DNA from: Thalassospira australica
GTDB lineage: Bacteria > Pseudomonadota > Alphaproteobacteria > Rhodospirillales > Thalassospiraceae
Direction: 5' to 3'
Length of the DNA: 64,000 bases
Assembly: GCF_000763295.1 (NCBI RefSeq)
Contig: NZ_JRJE01000031.1
Coordinates: 555,068 to 619,067 of the forward strand
The translations under genes and the position numbers were made by a program. The notes below the pieces were generated by a model. The model searched no databases, was not told where the DNA came from, and saw nothing but the letters and a program-made list of their open reading frames with translations. Positions 25,163 to 34,541 of this stretch are shown one piece after another (positions within the stretch are counted from its first letter, which is position 1; each line of letters opens with the position of its first letter).

Positions 25163-25906
25163 ATGTCCGAGATTGAGCTTAAGACCGATATCAAAACGCC
25201 CGTCACCGCCCAAAACGACCAGTCGTCGGCGGACACCAAAGACGACTGCACGGCGCAATCACAACCAATCCTTTATAGTTTCCGCCGCTGCCCCTATGCG
25301 ATGCGCGCGCGCATGGCGCTATTGGCGGCAAACCTGGATGTGGAACTGCGTGAGGTCGTCTTGCGCGACAAACCGCAAAGCATGATCGACGCATCTCCTA
25401 AGGCAACTGTGCCGGTTCTGGTCCTGCCAGATGGCACTGTGATTGATGAAAGCCTTGAAATCATGGTGTGGGCGCTTGCGGAAAATGATCCGCTTGAATG
25501 GCTGAGTCCAGAAAGCGGCACACTTGATGACATGCTGGCCCTGATTGCGCAGAACGACGGGCCCTTCAAGCATCATCTCGACCGCTATAAATATCACACC
25601 CGCTATGAAGACGTCGATCCGGCCGAACATCGCCGGGATGCGGAAAAAATTCTCAACCGTCTTGATGGGCGGCTTGCCGTTGGCAAATATCTGTTTGGGT
25701 CGCGCCCGGCACTGGCTGATTTTGCCATCGCCCCGTTTGTGCGCCAATTTGCCAATACCGACAAAGAGGCATTTGACGCCATGCCCTTTGTCCATGTGCA
25801 GCGCTGGCTTGCCGATTTCCTTGCATCCGATCTCTTTGAACACGCCATGAAGAAATATGATCAATGGCACAAGGGCGACGCACCGGTTATCTTCAAAGCC
25901 GCATAG
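25163..25906 (+). CDS. Glutathione S-transferase family protein
   Basis: A 247-residue GST. An unusual N-terminal tail of about 35 polar residues (rich in Thr, Asp and Gln) precedes the thioredoxin-like domain, which begins ILYSFRRCPYAMRARMAL. The CPYAMRAR segment carries a Cys typical of omega/beta-like and glutaredoxin-2-like GSTs, and TVPVL with its cis-Pro and DESLEIM mark the glutathione site. The helical C-terminal domain contains GSRPALADFAIAPFVRQ, the N-capping-box region. Substrate is unknown. The ATG at 25163 lacks a clear ribosome binding site, so a later start is possible. A hairpin follows at 25961-25999. Confidence 0.85.
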   Translation: MSEIELKTDIKTPVTAQNDQSSADTKDDCTAQSQPILYSFRRCPYAMRARMALLAANLDVELREVVLRDKPQSMIDASPKATVPVLVLPDGTVIDESLEIMVWALAENDPLEWLSPESGTLDDMLALIAQNDGPFKHHLDRYKYHTRYEDVDPAEHRRDAEKILNRLDGRLAVGKYLFGSRPALADFAIAPFVRQFANTDKEAFDAMPFVHVQRWLADFLASDLFEHAMKKYDQWHKGDAPVIFKAA

Positions 25907-25960
25907 AATTTCAAAGATACAAATCGACTTTCACCCCAAATGACGGGTCCTTATATCGGC

Positions 25961-25999
25961 AAAATGCCATCACCATAACGTGCGGTGACGGGGCATTTA
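25961..25999 (+). terminator. Probable terminator after the GST gene
   Basis: Arms AAATGCC (25962-25968) and GGCATTT (25992-25998) with an inner CACC/GGTG stem form an imperfect hairpin ending in TTTATT. Confidence 0.5.
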
Positions 26000-26132
26000 T
26001 TCGCCAAATGTGCGATATTTGGTTTTCCGTTCTACGGGATTATACTTCAGTTACCATTCACAGGCTGGTCATCGTGATCGGCTTGTGCTAGCAAGCGACG
26101 CATCACACCATAACGCTTCAGGACCAGAATTT

Positions 26133-26669
26133 ATGGCCGATTATGATGTCAAGCCGCTGATTACGGCGGACGAAATTGCCACCAAGATCGACGCACTCGC
26201 CGCCGAGATCAATGAAAGCTTCAAAGACACTGAAAAGCTGATCGTTGTCGGCCTGCTGCGCGGCTCATTTGTGTTTATTGCCGATCTGGCACGCAAACTG
26301 ACCGTCCCGGTCGAAGTCGATTTCATGGTTGCGTCAAGCTATGGCGATTCCACGGAAAGCTCGCGCAATGTGCGCATCGTCAAAGACCTTGATGGTCAAA
26401 TCCGCGGCAAGGACGTGGTTCTGGTCGAAGATATCATCGACACCGGCTATACGCTGTCGGAAGTGGTCCGGTTGCTTAAGACCCGCGACCCGAACCGTTT
26501 GGAAATCTGCACGCTTCTGAACAAACCGTCCCGACGCGAAGTCGAAATTCCGATTGATTTCTGCGGCTTTGACATTCCCGACGAATTTGTGGTTGGCTAT
26601 GGCATCGATTACGCCCAGAACAACCGTAACCTGCCCTATATCGGTACGGTGCATTTCCGCGGCGAATAA
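26133..26669 (+). CDS. hpt: Hypoxanthine phosphoribosyltransferase
   Basis: A 178-residue purine-salvage enzyme that joins hypoxanthine or guanine to PRPP to make IMP or GMP. The PRPP-binding motif [16 protein letters not shown] lies at about residues 95-110, the flexible loop [14 protein letters not shown] near residue 68, and the C-terminal [16 protein letters not shown] is the purine-site segment of the family. ATG at 26133 is chosen (AGGA upstream); a longer frame from 26010 has no initiation signal. The length is normal for bacterial Hpt. A terminator follows immediately. Confidence 0.94.
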   Translation: MADYDVKPLITADEIATKIDALAAEINESFKDTEKLIVVGLLRGSFVFIADLARKLTVPVEVDFMVASSYGDSTESSRNVRIVKDLDGQIRGKDVVLVEDIIDTGYTLSEVVRLLKTRDPNRLEICTLLNKPSRREVEIPIDFCGFDIPDEFVVGYGIDYAQNNRNLPYIGTVHFRGE

Positions 26670-26691
26670 ACACTCATCGACCTGAAATAAC

Positions 26692-26726
26692 AAATGGCGG
26701 GATGCTGATGCTATCCCGCCATTTTT
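26692..26726. terminator. Bidirectional terminator between hpt and the holin-like gene
   Basis: A 12-bp stem, AAATGGCGGGAT (26692-26703) with ATCCCGCCATTT (26713-26724), is followed by TTGT on the plus strand. Flanking A and T runs make it usable for the convergent gene pair. Confidence 0.85.
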
Positions 26727-27208
26727 GTATCCGTGTTTTGCGTATCGGACCGTTCGTCATCTTGTGGTCCCGTTCCTGGCGGATCAAACACACCCAATAC
26801 GCCGAGGTCATCAATCATCTGGTCAAACCCCGCCTGCATGCGCGGTTTGTTGCCCTGCCCGGTGGCATAGCCGGTCATGGCTGAATGCACCAGAAGGTCA
26901 AACAGCATGTCGTCTTCCGACTTGCTGTTTTGCGCCGTTTTTCTCTGCGCCTCAGATTGATCAATTCCCTCACCGGGGTCACGCTGCAGCATGATGGCAA
27001 GTGCGACCAGCGACAGCGTCACAAGCGTACCGCCAAGCGCCAGTGCAGCGGCAATTGCGCCAAAGGACGCGGCAATTGCTATATAAATCGCCGCCAACAG
27101 AAAACCGGCACCGATCAGCATCACAACACCGATCGCGGCAAAGGCCGCACACTTGCGTGCGGCGACCTTTGCCTGATCAGCGAGGATATCTGTCAGTTGC
27201 TCGATCAT
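26711..27208 (-). CDS. Holin-superfamily membrane protein (DUF1469/Phage_holin_3_6-like)
   Basis: A 165-residue protein with a short amphipathic start, then two long hydrophobic helices (about residues 20-47 and 52-74), a pattern of the YqjE/DUF1469 family of inner-membrane proteins. The C-terminal half is polar and acidic and probably cytoplasmic. Despite the family name it is not evidence of a prophage; no phage genes are near. It overlaps the preceding YqjD-type gene as ATGA, and such yqjD-yqjE pairs are common. The family is often associated with membrane stress and stationary phase, but no exact role is known. Confidence 0.75.
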   Translation of the reverse strand: MIEQLTDILADQAKVAARKCAAFAAIGVVMLIGAGFLLAAIYIAIAASFGAIAAALALGGTLVTLSLVALAIMLQRDPGEGIDQSEAQRKTAQNSKSEDDMLFDLLVHSAMTGYATGQGNKPRMQAGFDQMIDDLGVLGVFDPPGTGPQDDERSDTQNTDTKMAG

Positions 27209-27498
27209 TTCTGCAGCAGACGGCCAACAAGAAGGCCGACACCGAAGGTCACGGCAACAGATGCCAATGGATTTTCGCGAACCTGTCCCACGGCTACGCC
27301 GCGCGCATGATCAATCTGTTCACGCGCCTGACCGGACACTTCACGAATGCGTTCTGCCGCCGCCTGCGTTTTGCTTTCAGCGGTCTGGCCACCCATTGTC
27401 TTGAGTGTCTTGGTCACTTCCGCCAGGTCGCCACGAAGTGCGTCAACGTCGGCCTGCAATTTTGCAGTATCAGCAGTCGTCTCGGTCTTGGTCGCCAT
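27205..27498 (-). CDS. ElaB/YqjD/DUF883-family membrane-anchored protein
   Basis: A 97-residue protein. An N-terminal coiled-coil-prone region (LQADVDALRGDLAEVTKTL) is followed by a polar stretch and the hallmark end VRENPLASVAVTFGVGLLVGRLL, a C-terminal transmembrane anchor with the DUF883 glycine pattern. E. coli relatives bind ribosomes at the inner membrane in stationary phase. ATG at 27498 has AAAGGAG 6 nt upstream; an upstream in-frame extension is not supported. It is first in a two-gene operon with the DUF1469-like gene. Confidence 0.85.
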   Translation of the reverse strand: MATKTETTADTAKLQADVDALRGDLAEVTKTLKTMGGQTAESKTQAAAERIREVSGQAREQIDHARGVAVGQVRENPLASVAVTFGVGLLVGRLLQK

Positions 27499-27643
27499 GG
27501 TTTTCTCCTTTTGATTTGAAAACAGCAACACACAGACAACGTGCACAGGCACCACAAGTTCCCTGATCAATTGTGATGATTTCTGGGCATCGCCCCAAGC
27601 GACCCCGAAGATAACCTGCAAACAGTCCCGGGACGCACAAACA

Positions 27644-27674
27644 GAAACGGCCCGCGTGGGCTGCGGGCCGTTTC
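27644..27674 (-). terminator. Terminator after pobA
   Basis: A perfect 12-bp stem, GAAACGGCCCGC (27644-27655) with GCGGGCCGTTTC (27663-27674), closes a 7-nt loop. On the minus strand it ends in TTTCTGTTTG, a weak U-run. Confidence 0.65.
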
Positions 27675-27750
27675 AAAACCTGTCGGAAATTCTGGGCGGA
27701 TAGGGAGAGCGGGAATTCTCCTTCGGGGGTGGGTATCCCCGATACGTCGA

Positions 27751-28935
<1,185 letters not shown>

Positions 28936-29018
28936 TCAAGGTTTTTGATTCTGTTTTTGAATTGGAACAAGAAGCGTTCCATTGCGGAAACAATACGCCT
29001 GTTACCGCCAGTACAGAA

Positions 29019-29050
29019 TGGACAAACCGGGATAATGATTGGACAAATCG
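29019..29050 (-). promoter_or_regulatory. Paired direct repeats upstream of pobA
   Basis: TGGACAAACCG (29019-29029) and TGGACAAATCG (29040-29050) are direct repeats exactly 21 bp apart, about two helical turns. This is the usual arrangement of AraC-family half-sites. They lie roughly 100-130 nt before the pobA start, a typical activator position. Confidence 0.6.
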
Positions 29051-29114
29051 AACATGTATTGATGATTGGTTATAGTTGCGAGATGATCTGGTTTTACCTG
29101 ATAGCCGACGATGG

Positions 29115-30005
29115 TCAGTTCACACCTTCCGAAATCATATCCAAAACATCGCCTTCAATCTTTTCCGGGGCCAGTTGGTCCCGATCACAGGTCAGCCATT
29201 CCTGACACATTTCCCTTCCAGGATCAGACCCCATCAGGTCATCAAACGCGGCCTTCAGGATTTCGCCGTCCGGGTGATTGCGTGAAAACAATATGAACAT
29301 GCTGCTTGAGGGCACGGCATCCGTGGTCGCATAGGTTTCGGCCGCCTCTGCGCCCAAAACGTTGGTCAGGTCAAACCAGCCAACCTCTTCCTCTTCGAAC
29401 AAAATATCTGCCCGACCGGCATCAAGAAATCGCCAGGCCGAGCCGGAGTTTGCAACGATCGCACCATTGATGTTGTGTTTATTGAACTCTTCTTTATGCC
29501 AGTAACTGGCAATGCCGACCGCATGCAAACCCAGCTTGGCAACATCGTCAAAACCATTGATATCAAGGCCATCCGGAAACCGGGATTTCTTATAAAACCC
29601 TTTATGTAGGGCGCGCGCCATCGCGTAGCGCGGAATGTGAAATTCCTCGGCCCTTTCTTCGGTCTTGAGCCACGGGAACGTGGCAATATATTCGCCCCTG
29701 CGGGTTAGCTCCATTGCGCGTGGCCAGGACAAAAAATCAAACCGCGCCTCATACCCCATGCGCGCAAAAATCTCGGTAACCCTTTCGGACCATCTGCCGA
29801 AATTATCCACGTCTTCCGTGACCAAAGGTGGCCACTCTGCAACAGCAAACAGCACCTCTTTGCCGCCACCAGATGCTTTTAACGGGTTTGGAGCAGCCTG
29901 CACGGACAGCGCAAACCCAAGGAACACGCCAATGGCCAGTACGCAGGCATAAGCCAGTCCGGAGGTAAAAGGTCGTACAATCTGAACGCTCCGCACTTTT
30001 GCCAT
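29115..30005 (-). CDS. Periplasmic solute-binding-like protein (SBP_bac_3 type)
   Basis: A 296-residue protein with a strong hydrophobic segment at residues 17-37 ending in SVQA, either a cleaved signal peptide or an uncleaved anchor. The mature part resembles solo polar-amino-acid-type binding proteins: LFAVAEWPPLVTEDVDNFGR near its start, then FLSWPRAMELTRRGEYIATFPWLKTEERAEEF. No permease or ATPase gene is adjacent, so it may be a sensor or orphan protein rather than part of a transporter. Five-prime signals are weak. It diverges from the glucosylglycerate cluster. Confidence 0.75.
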   Translation of the reverse strand: MAKVRSVQIVRPFTSGLAYACVLAIGVFLGFALSVQAAPNPLKASGGGKEVLFAVAEWPPLVTEDVDNFGRWSERVTEIFARMGYEARFDFLSWPRAMELTRRGEYIATFPWLKTEERAEEFHIPRYAMARALHKGFYKKSRFPDGLDINGFDDVAKLGLHAVGIASYWHKEEFNKHNINGAIVANSGSAWRFLDAGRADILFEEEEVGWFDLTNVLGAEAAETYATTDAVPSSSMFILFSRNHPDGEILKAAFDDLMGSDPGREMCQEWLTCDRDQLAPEKIEGDVLDMISEGVN

Positions 30006-30163
30006 GAACAGCTTGTCTCCAACGCCGATGTAAGGCTGGCAACTTCATCTGCCAATGAACAGCAATTTTCGGCACGTCATGACGAGACGGCCACTGTCAT
30101 GCTTGATGGAAATACCCCAAAAGTCAAAACCTTGTGTATGGGACCGGGTAAAATCGCTTGGAA

Positions 30164-30190
30164 TTTCATCACCTTTTCAATGTGATGAAA
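30164..30190. promoter_or_regulatory. Inverted repeat in the region between the binding-protein gene and gpgP
   Basis: Arms TTTCATCAC (30164-30172) and GTGATGAAA (30182-30190) form a perfect 9-bp dyad with a 9-nt spacer, followed by another TTCATC. It lies about 105 nt before gpgP. It could be an operator or a hairpin; no regulator is adjacent. Confidence 0.4.
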
Positions 30191-30293
30191 AATTCATCCC
30201 GTGAACTGTCGATCATCCGTGATTGCTGTGCTAAGCTATTTCTTCGGGCCTAAACAAGCGGCCTGAAAACGTTTAAAACCGCGACAGAACGGG

Positions 30294-31136
30294 ATGATGC
30301 CTCAAAGCCGCGCCATCGCAATTTTTACCGATCTTGACGGCACCTTGCTTGATCATGACACCTATAGCTGGACGGATGCGCGCCCGGCTCTGGATCGTTT
30401 GAAACAACTATCCATTCCACTTATTGCTGTGTCCTCCAAAACGCTGGCCGAACTTGAATATCTCAATCAGACAGCCGATCTGTTTGACGGGCTGATTGGG
30501 GAAAATGGCAGCGTTGTCGCACTTCGAAACGATGTCGAACATTTTGGCCCGTCGCCCGAAACCATTGATCGCGCGCGTCAAGAAATTCAAACGGCGATAA
30601 ACATCCCCGTCCAAAGCTTCAGGACTGTCACACCCGATATCATATCCGCCCAGACAGGCTTGCCACTTGAAGATGCCATGCGCGCTGGACAGCGCCATTG
30701 TTCGGACCCGCTGATCTGGAAACCGACCGACAAGGACGTCGCGATTGCACGCGATATCGCCGAACGGTTTTCGCTTAACCTGATCAAGGGCGGCCGCTTT
30801 CATACGCTTTGTGGCCTATCCAACAAGGGACACGCCATGCAGCGCATGATCGAGCGCCTGTCTGTCACCTGGCGTCAGGACACCCCCGATGCAGCCGCGA
30901 AACGTTTTGTAACCATTGCACTGGGGGATTCACCAAACGACATCCCCATGCTGGCCGAGGCAGACTACGCCGTTCAAATTCCGACAAAGCGCGGCAAACG
31001 GACATTACCACTGCTCGATCATCCCAACCTGCACATCGCCCCCAAACCGGGGCCTGCTGGCTGGAACGAAGCGGTCAACGACATTCTGGACAAAATAATC
31101 AATACCAATAAAAACAGCGAGGTACTTCATGGCTGA
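30294..31136 (+). CDS. gpgP: Glucosyl/mannosyl-3-phosphoglycerate phosphatase (HAD-IIB)
   Basis: A 280-residue HAD phosphatase. Motif I is FTDLDGTLLD (Asp nucleophile at residues 13-15), motif II includes AVSSKT, and motif IV is ALGDSPNDIPML. The cap segment GLIGENGSVV matches the mannosyl-3-phosphoglycerate phosphatase family. It would remove phosphate from the product of GpgS to yield glucosylglycerate, a compatible solute of marine and nitrogen-limited bacteria. It overlaps gpgS by 8 nt, so both are one unit. The glucosyl rather than mannosyl assignment comes from the neighbouring GT81-type synthase. Confidence 0.87.
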   Translation: MMPQSRAIAIFTDLDGTLLDHDTYSWTDARPALDRLKQLSIPLIAVSSKTLAELEYLNQTADLFDGLIGENGSVVALRNDVEHFGPSPETIDRARQEIQTAINIPVQSFRTVTPDIISAQTGLPLEDAMRAGQRHCSDPLIWKPTDKDVAIARDIAERFSLNLIKGGRFHTLCGLSNKGHAMQRMIERLSVTWRQDTPDAAAKRFVTIALGDSPNDIPMLAEADYAVQIPTKRGKRTLPLLDHPNLHIAPKPGPAGWNEAVNDILDKIINTNKNSEVLHG

Positions 31137-32361
31137 TTTCCATCAGGGTGGTCCGATTACAACCCTTCATCGCATTCTTGACCGCAACCCGGAAGAACTC
31201 GCCTACGAACTAAGCGCCTTTGCGCGTCAACGCCGCCAAACCCTGATCCTGCCGTGCCTGTATTCCGAACTGGAAACCCCGGCCATGACAACCATTGTCG
31301 AAGGCCTCAAACAGGCAACCTATATTGATCAGATTGTTGTCGGGCTGGATCGGGCAGATGCGCAGCAATACCTGCATGCGCGCGAGTTTTTCAAGGACCT
31401 GCCGCAACATGTGCGCATCCTGTGGAATGATGGGCCGCGCCTGCGCAACGTGCATGACCGACTGGCGGAAAACAATCTTGCCCGCTATGAACCCGGAAAG
31501 GGCCGCAATGTATGGTACTGCCTTGGTTATACATTGGCATCCGGGCGCAGTTCGGTGATCGGCATTCATGATTGTGATATCGCAACCTATACGCCGGACC
31601 TGCCGGCAAAGCTGATGTATCCGATTGCCAACCCGGCCTTCAACTTTGCCTTCGCCAAGGGCTATTATGCGCGCGTTGCCAATGGCACCCTTAAAGGCCG
31701 CGTTTGTCGCCTGTTTGTCACCCCCTTGATACGGGCGCTTAAACAGGTTGTCGGCAAGACTGATTTCCTGAACTATCTGGATTCATTCCGTTATTCCCTG
31801 TCAGGTGAAATTGCGATCAGAACCGATGTGGCCTATGGCCTGCGCGTCGCATCGGACTGGGGGCTTGAAGTTTCCATGCTCTCGGAAATGTATCGCAACC
31901 ACACAGTTCATCGTCTGGCCCAGGTCGATATCGCCGATATCTATGATCACAAGCACCGCGAATTTGATCCCGCCCAAAAAGATGACGGCCTGTCACGCAT
32001 GGCAAGCGACATCGCCAAATCCCTGTTCCGCAAACTGGCAACCCAGGGCACGGTCTTTACCCCGGAAACCTTCCGCACACTCAAAGCAACCTATTATCGC
32101 GTCGCTCTTGATCTGATTGAACAGTACCGTGCCGATGCCTTGTTTAACGGCCTTAAAATCAACCGCGACGAAGAAGAAAACTGCGTTGAGGTACTGTCTG
32201 AAGTGATCATCAGCGCCGGACAACATTATCTGGAAAATCCGCTGGAAAGCCCGTTCATTCCAAGCTGGCAGCGTGTTGAAAGTGCCATGGGCGACATCTT
32301 TGAGCATCTTTCATCCGCTGTCGAAGATGATCTAAACGACATGGACATCGGCAAGGAGTAG
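31129..32361 (+). CDS. gpgS: Glucosyl-3-phosphoglycerate synthase
   Basis: A 410-residue glycosyltransferase of the GT81/GpgS-MpgS group that transfers glucose from a nucleotide donor to 3-phosphoglycerate. The metal-binding motif is IGIHDCDIATY (DxD-type, around residues 145-155), and KGRNVWYCLGYTLAS and GEIAIRTDVA match conserved sites, followed by WGLEVSMLSEMYRN. ATG at 31129 follows GAGGT by 5 nt. With the phosphatase upstream and a GH13 phosphorylase convergent downstream, it completes a glucosylglycerate cycle. It contains no membrane segment. Confidence 0.9.
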   Translation: MADFHQGGPITTLHRILDRNPEELAYELSAFARQRRQTLILPCLYSELETPAMTTIVEGLKQATYIDQIVVGLDRADAQQYLHAREFFKDLPQHVRILWNDGPRLRNVHDRLAENNLARYEPGKGRNVWYCLGYTLASGRSSVIGIHDCDIATYTPDLPAKLMYPIANPAFNFAFAKGYYARVANGTLKGRVCRLFVTPLIRALKQVVGKTDFLNYLDSFRYSLSGEIAIRTDVAYGLRVASDWGLEVSMLSEMYRNHTVHRLAQVDIADIYDHKHREFDPAQKDDGLSRMASDIAKSLFRKLATQGTVFTPETFRTLKATYYRVALDLIEQYRADALFNGLKINRDEEENCVEVLSEVIISAGQHYLENPLESPFIPSWQRVESAMGDIFEHLSSAVEDDLNDMDIGKE

Positions 32362-32379
32362 ACGTCTGAACGGGCGCGG

Positions 32380-32967
32380 CTAATCGTCAATTGGAAAAAT
32401 GGCAAGGAAGACCTGCAGCACGTCTTCCTTGCCCGGCTTCTGAAGCAATACTGGCAAGAGCATACGTATCGCGTTTTGCCACGCGTTTTGCCAATCGTTC
32501 TTATAAACCTGCAAGTGATGGATCGTTGGCTCGCCTGTCATTCGGACAACGGTCATTGAAGCGTGCAGGGTCGATGAAAATTGACTGTCGACCTCGCGGG
32601 CCAACCCACCGCGCCAGTCTTCTCCGGTCAGGACCGCGATATTTTCGCCTTCCAGAAGAACCTGAAAATCATCCTTTTCCGGGATATATTCAAAGATCGC
32701 GATGTTTTCGAACCATGCCCTTAGTTTCTCCGGGCGAAACTCATCGCGTGTCGGCAGGCGTCGTTTTGATGCATGCTTGTTCCAAAATGCAAGCAGCTCT
32801 TGGGCTTTCGCGGGCACCAATTCGTCCATCGCGTCTTGCGTAATTTCTTTTTCTTGGACGGCAAAGGGCTCAAACTGATACCCCCTGTTAGATTGTATGC
32901 GCCGGCAAACAGGCTTCAATATTGGACGCATCAAACACTGGTGATGAATTTCCCAAATTCTTCCCAT
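32380..32967 (-). CDS. PAS-domain protein, PF07310 (PAS_5/DUF1457) type, paralogue A
   Basis: A 195-residue protein made almost entirely of one PAS_5 domain. The conserved pattern is visible: LLAFWNKHASKRRLPTRDEF, LRAWFENIAIFEYIPEKDDF, LLEGENIAVLTGEDWRG and a final LLQKPGKEDVLQVFLAIF. It is clearly related in sequence to paralogues B and C just downstream. The first 40 or so residues are not shared with them and the start (ATG 32967 or 32931) is uncertain, without a good ribosome binding site. Such stand-alone PAS_5 proteins are common in alphaproteobacteria; their ligand and role are unknown. Confidence 0.72.
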   Translation of the reverse strand: MGRIWEIHHQCLMRPILKPVCRRIQSNRGYQFEPFAVQEKEITQDAMDELVPAKAQELLAFWNKHASKRRLPTRDEFRPEKLRAWFENIAIFEYIPEKDDFQVLLEGENIAVLTGEDWRGGLAREVDSQFSSTLHASMTVVRMTGEPTIHHLQVYKNDWQNAWQNAIRMLLPVLLQKPGKEDVLQVFLAIFPIDD

Positions 32968-33025
32968 GATCCACTTGGGAATACTAGCTCCAGAAACAAG
33001 CTTTGTCGGTCAAATCGACAAAATT

Positions 33026-33280
33026 TTTCCACGATACAGAAAATGACTGACAAATATCTGTTGGACTGGACGACCTTCCTTATCTGTCGTCTGAACAGGC
33101 AACATCAGGCGCAACCACTTTTCCTACACCAAACTGCGTCGCCACCCCGGTGAAACATGGGCATCTCCCGATCAATCACTTCAAGTAACGTGGGATAGAT
33201 CGGGGTAGCATAATCAAGATCGATCTGGCGCGGCAAGACCCCTCTGATAGTTCTCGCCGCGGGCAGCACCTTTTGTCAGG
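33026..33280 (-). pseudogene. Truncated, frameshifted relic of a fourth PAS_5 paralogue
   Basis: This stretch is a degenerate copy of the 3' half of paralogue C (33965-34210). From 33031 to 33119 the two differ at only a few positions. Around 33145 the relic lacks 1 nt relative to paralogue C, and near 33240 it has 1 nt extra, so no open frame spans it. The homology ends just before the stop of paralogue B, and the upstream half is missing. It therefore looks like a copy broken by unequal recombination. Confidence 0.8.
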
Positions 33281-33303
33281 GGGCAGAACGATCAGTTCAC
33301 CAC

Positions 33304-33798
33304 TCACAGGATCGTTTGCGGCAACGGAAAGATCGCCAGAAAAACCTGCAGCGCATCTTCCCGCCCGGGTTTTTGCAACAAAATCGGCAGCAACAAACGT
33401 ACGGCTTCCTGCCAGTCTTTCTGAAAAACCAGCAGATGATGGATTTGCGGCGCACAGGTTACGCGCGCCATACTCATGGCGGCATGTAAACTTGTTGAAA
33501 AATGGCAATCAATCTCGCGTGCGAAGGCGCCACGCCAATCCTCTCCGGTTATGGCGATGATATTTTCACCTTCCAGCAGTATCTGAAAATCATTCTTGTC
33601 CGGTTTGTATTCATAAATGCTCAGATCATCGATCCAGGGCGTCAGCTTGGCAGGACAAAAGACATCGCGCGTAGGCAAAATCCCCGACTGTGCATGATCA
33701 TGCCAAAATGCCAGCAATGTGCGCGCAGCAGCCGGGGCATCTTCGTCCAGTGCTTGCCTTGAAATTTCCTTCACCTGTAAATCAGGAAAATCTGACAT
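33304..33798 (-). CDS. PAS-domain protein, PF07310 (PAS_5) type, paralogue B
   Basis: A 164-residue protein consisting of one PAS_5 domain. It closely parallels paralogue A: ILPTRDVFCPAKLTPWIDDL, then IYEYKPDKNDFQILLEGENI, then GEDWRGAFAREID, and a near-identical C-terminal motif LLQKPGREDALQVFLAIF. AAGGGG lies 5 nt before the ATG at 33798. A and B are more similar to each other than either is to C. The three genes share orientation and lie between gpgS and the phosphorylase gene without other genes between. No output domain is attached, so it probably works as a small sensor or binding partner. Confidence 0.78.
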   Translation of the reverse strand: MSDFPDLQVKEISRQALDEDAPAAARTLLAFWHDHAQSGILPTRDVFCPAKLTPWIDDLSIYEYKPDKNDFQILLEGENIIAITGEDWRGAFAREIDCHFSTSLHAAMSMARVTCAPQIHHLLVFQKDWQEAVRLLLPILLQKPGREDALQVFLAIFPLPQTIL

Positions 33799-33961
33799 CC
33801 GTTCCCCTTACTGCACATAAATCGTCGTCCGGAAAAGACCCACGCCTGAAAATCCTGCGGGCTCAGGCTCACAAACGCCCGGCATGGGTCCCCCAAACAG
33901 ATTTCCCTTATGTTCAGATGGGGTTCGTCTCGTTTGAAACAAGCGGGCTCAGCAAGCGCAT

Positions 33962-34435
33962 TTAATTCCCGCGATACAGAAAATGACTGACAAATACCTG
34001 TTGAACGGGACGACCTTCCTTATCTGTCGTCTGAACAGGCAACATCAGGCGCAACCACTCTTCCCACACCAAACGTTCGTACCCGACCCGGTGGAACATG
34101 GGTTCCCCCTGATCGATCACCTCAAGCAGCGTGGGATGGACCGTGGTGCCAAAATCAAGATCGATCTGGCGCGGCGAGCACCCCTGATAGCTCTCACCAC
34201 TGGCAGCAATAATATTGGGGGCATCAATGCGAATGACGAAATCGCGCTTTGCAGGCAAATACTCGTAAATGCTTATGTCATCAACCCAGCGCGACAAAAC
34301 ATCCCCACTCAGGAATTTTCGATGGGGAACCTGTCCGTCGCGTGCCGCATCCCACCATGTGTCAACATAGGTCAAAACACGCGGGTCCGCATCCTTGGGC
34401 AAGTCTGAAATTCGGACTTCTTGCGCATAAGCCAT
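33962..34435 (-). CDS. PAS-domain protein, PF07310 (PAS_5) type, paralogue C
   Basis: A 157-residue protein of the same family but more divergent: WWDAARDGQVPHRKFLSGDV, VDDISIYEYLPAKRDFVIRI, and a distinct C-terminus VSHFLYRGN instead of QVFLAIF. Its last 245 nt are the source of, or closest relative to, the relic at 33026-33280, with blocks near 97 percent identity by eye. AAGAGG stands about 11 nt before the ATG at 34435, so the start is probable but not certain. A homopolymer of nine Cs lies upstream of the gene at 34522-34530. Confidence 0.75.
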   Translation of the reverse strand: MAYAQEVRISDLPKDADPRVLTYVDTWWDAARDGQVPHRKFLSGDVLSRWVDDISIYEYLPAKRDFVIRIDAPNIIAASGESYQGCSPRQIDLDFGTTVHPTLLEVIDQGEPMFHRVGYERLVWEEWLRLMLPVQTTDKEGRPVQQVFVSHFLYRGN

Positions 34436-34541
34436 TGCGCTTTATGCCTCTTGTTTTTGCATTCTTTATGACCGATAGCGCAGAAATTCAGACCTGCGCA
34501 ACAGATATCATCGGGAAACCACCCCCCCCCGGGGTACAGGC

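Noticed and set aside
26711..27208. Possible prophage remnant suggested by the holin-like family name
   Set aside because: No lysis, structural or integrase genes are nearby, and the YqjD/YqjE-type gene pair explains the protein.
28964..28980. GGAAC-N7-GTTCC dyad near the pobA start
   Set aside because: The arms are only 5 bp and the site lies downstream of the better AraC-type direct repeats; it is likely chance.
33176..33508. A 110-codon minus-strand frame spanning the PAS relic and the end of paralogue B
   Set aside because: It is out of frame with both PAS proteins and its translation shows no PAS pattern; the stretch is better described as a relic plus the 3' end of gene B.
34519..34534. 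C-homopolymer as a phase-variation switch (also at 53486-53495)
   Set aside because: Both runs are intergenic, and neither lies inside a coding frame or at a clear promoter spacer, so a switching role is not supported.
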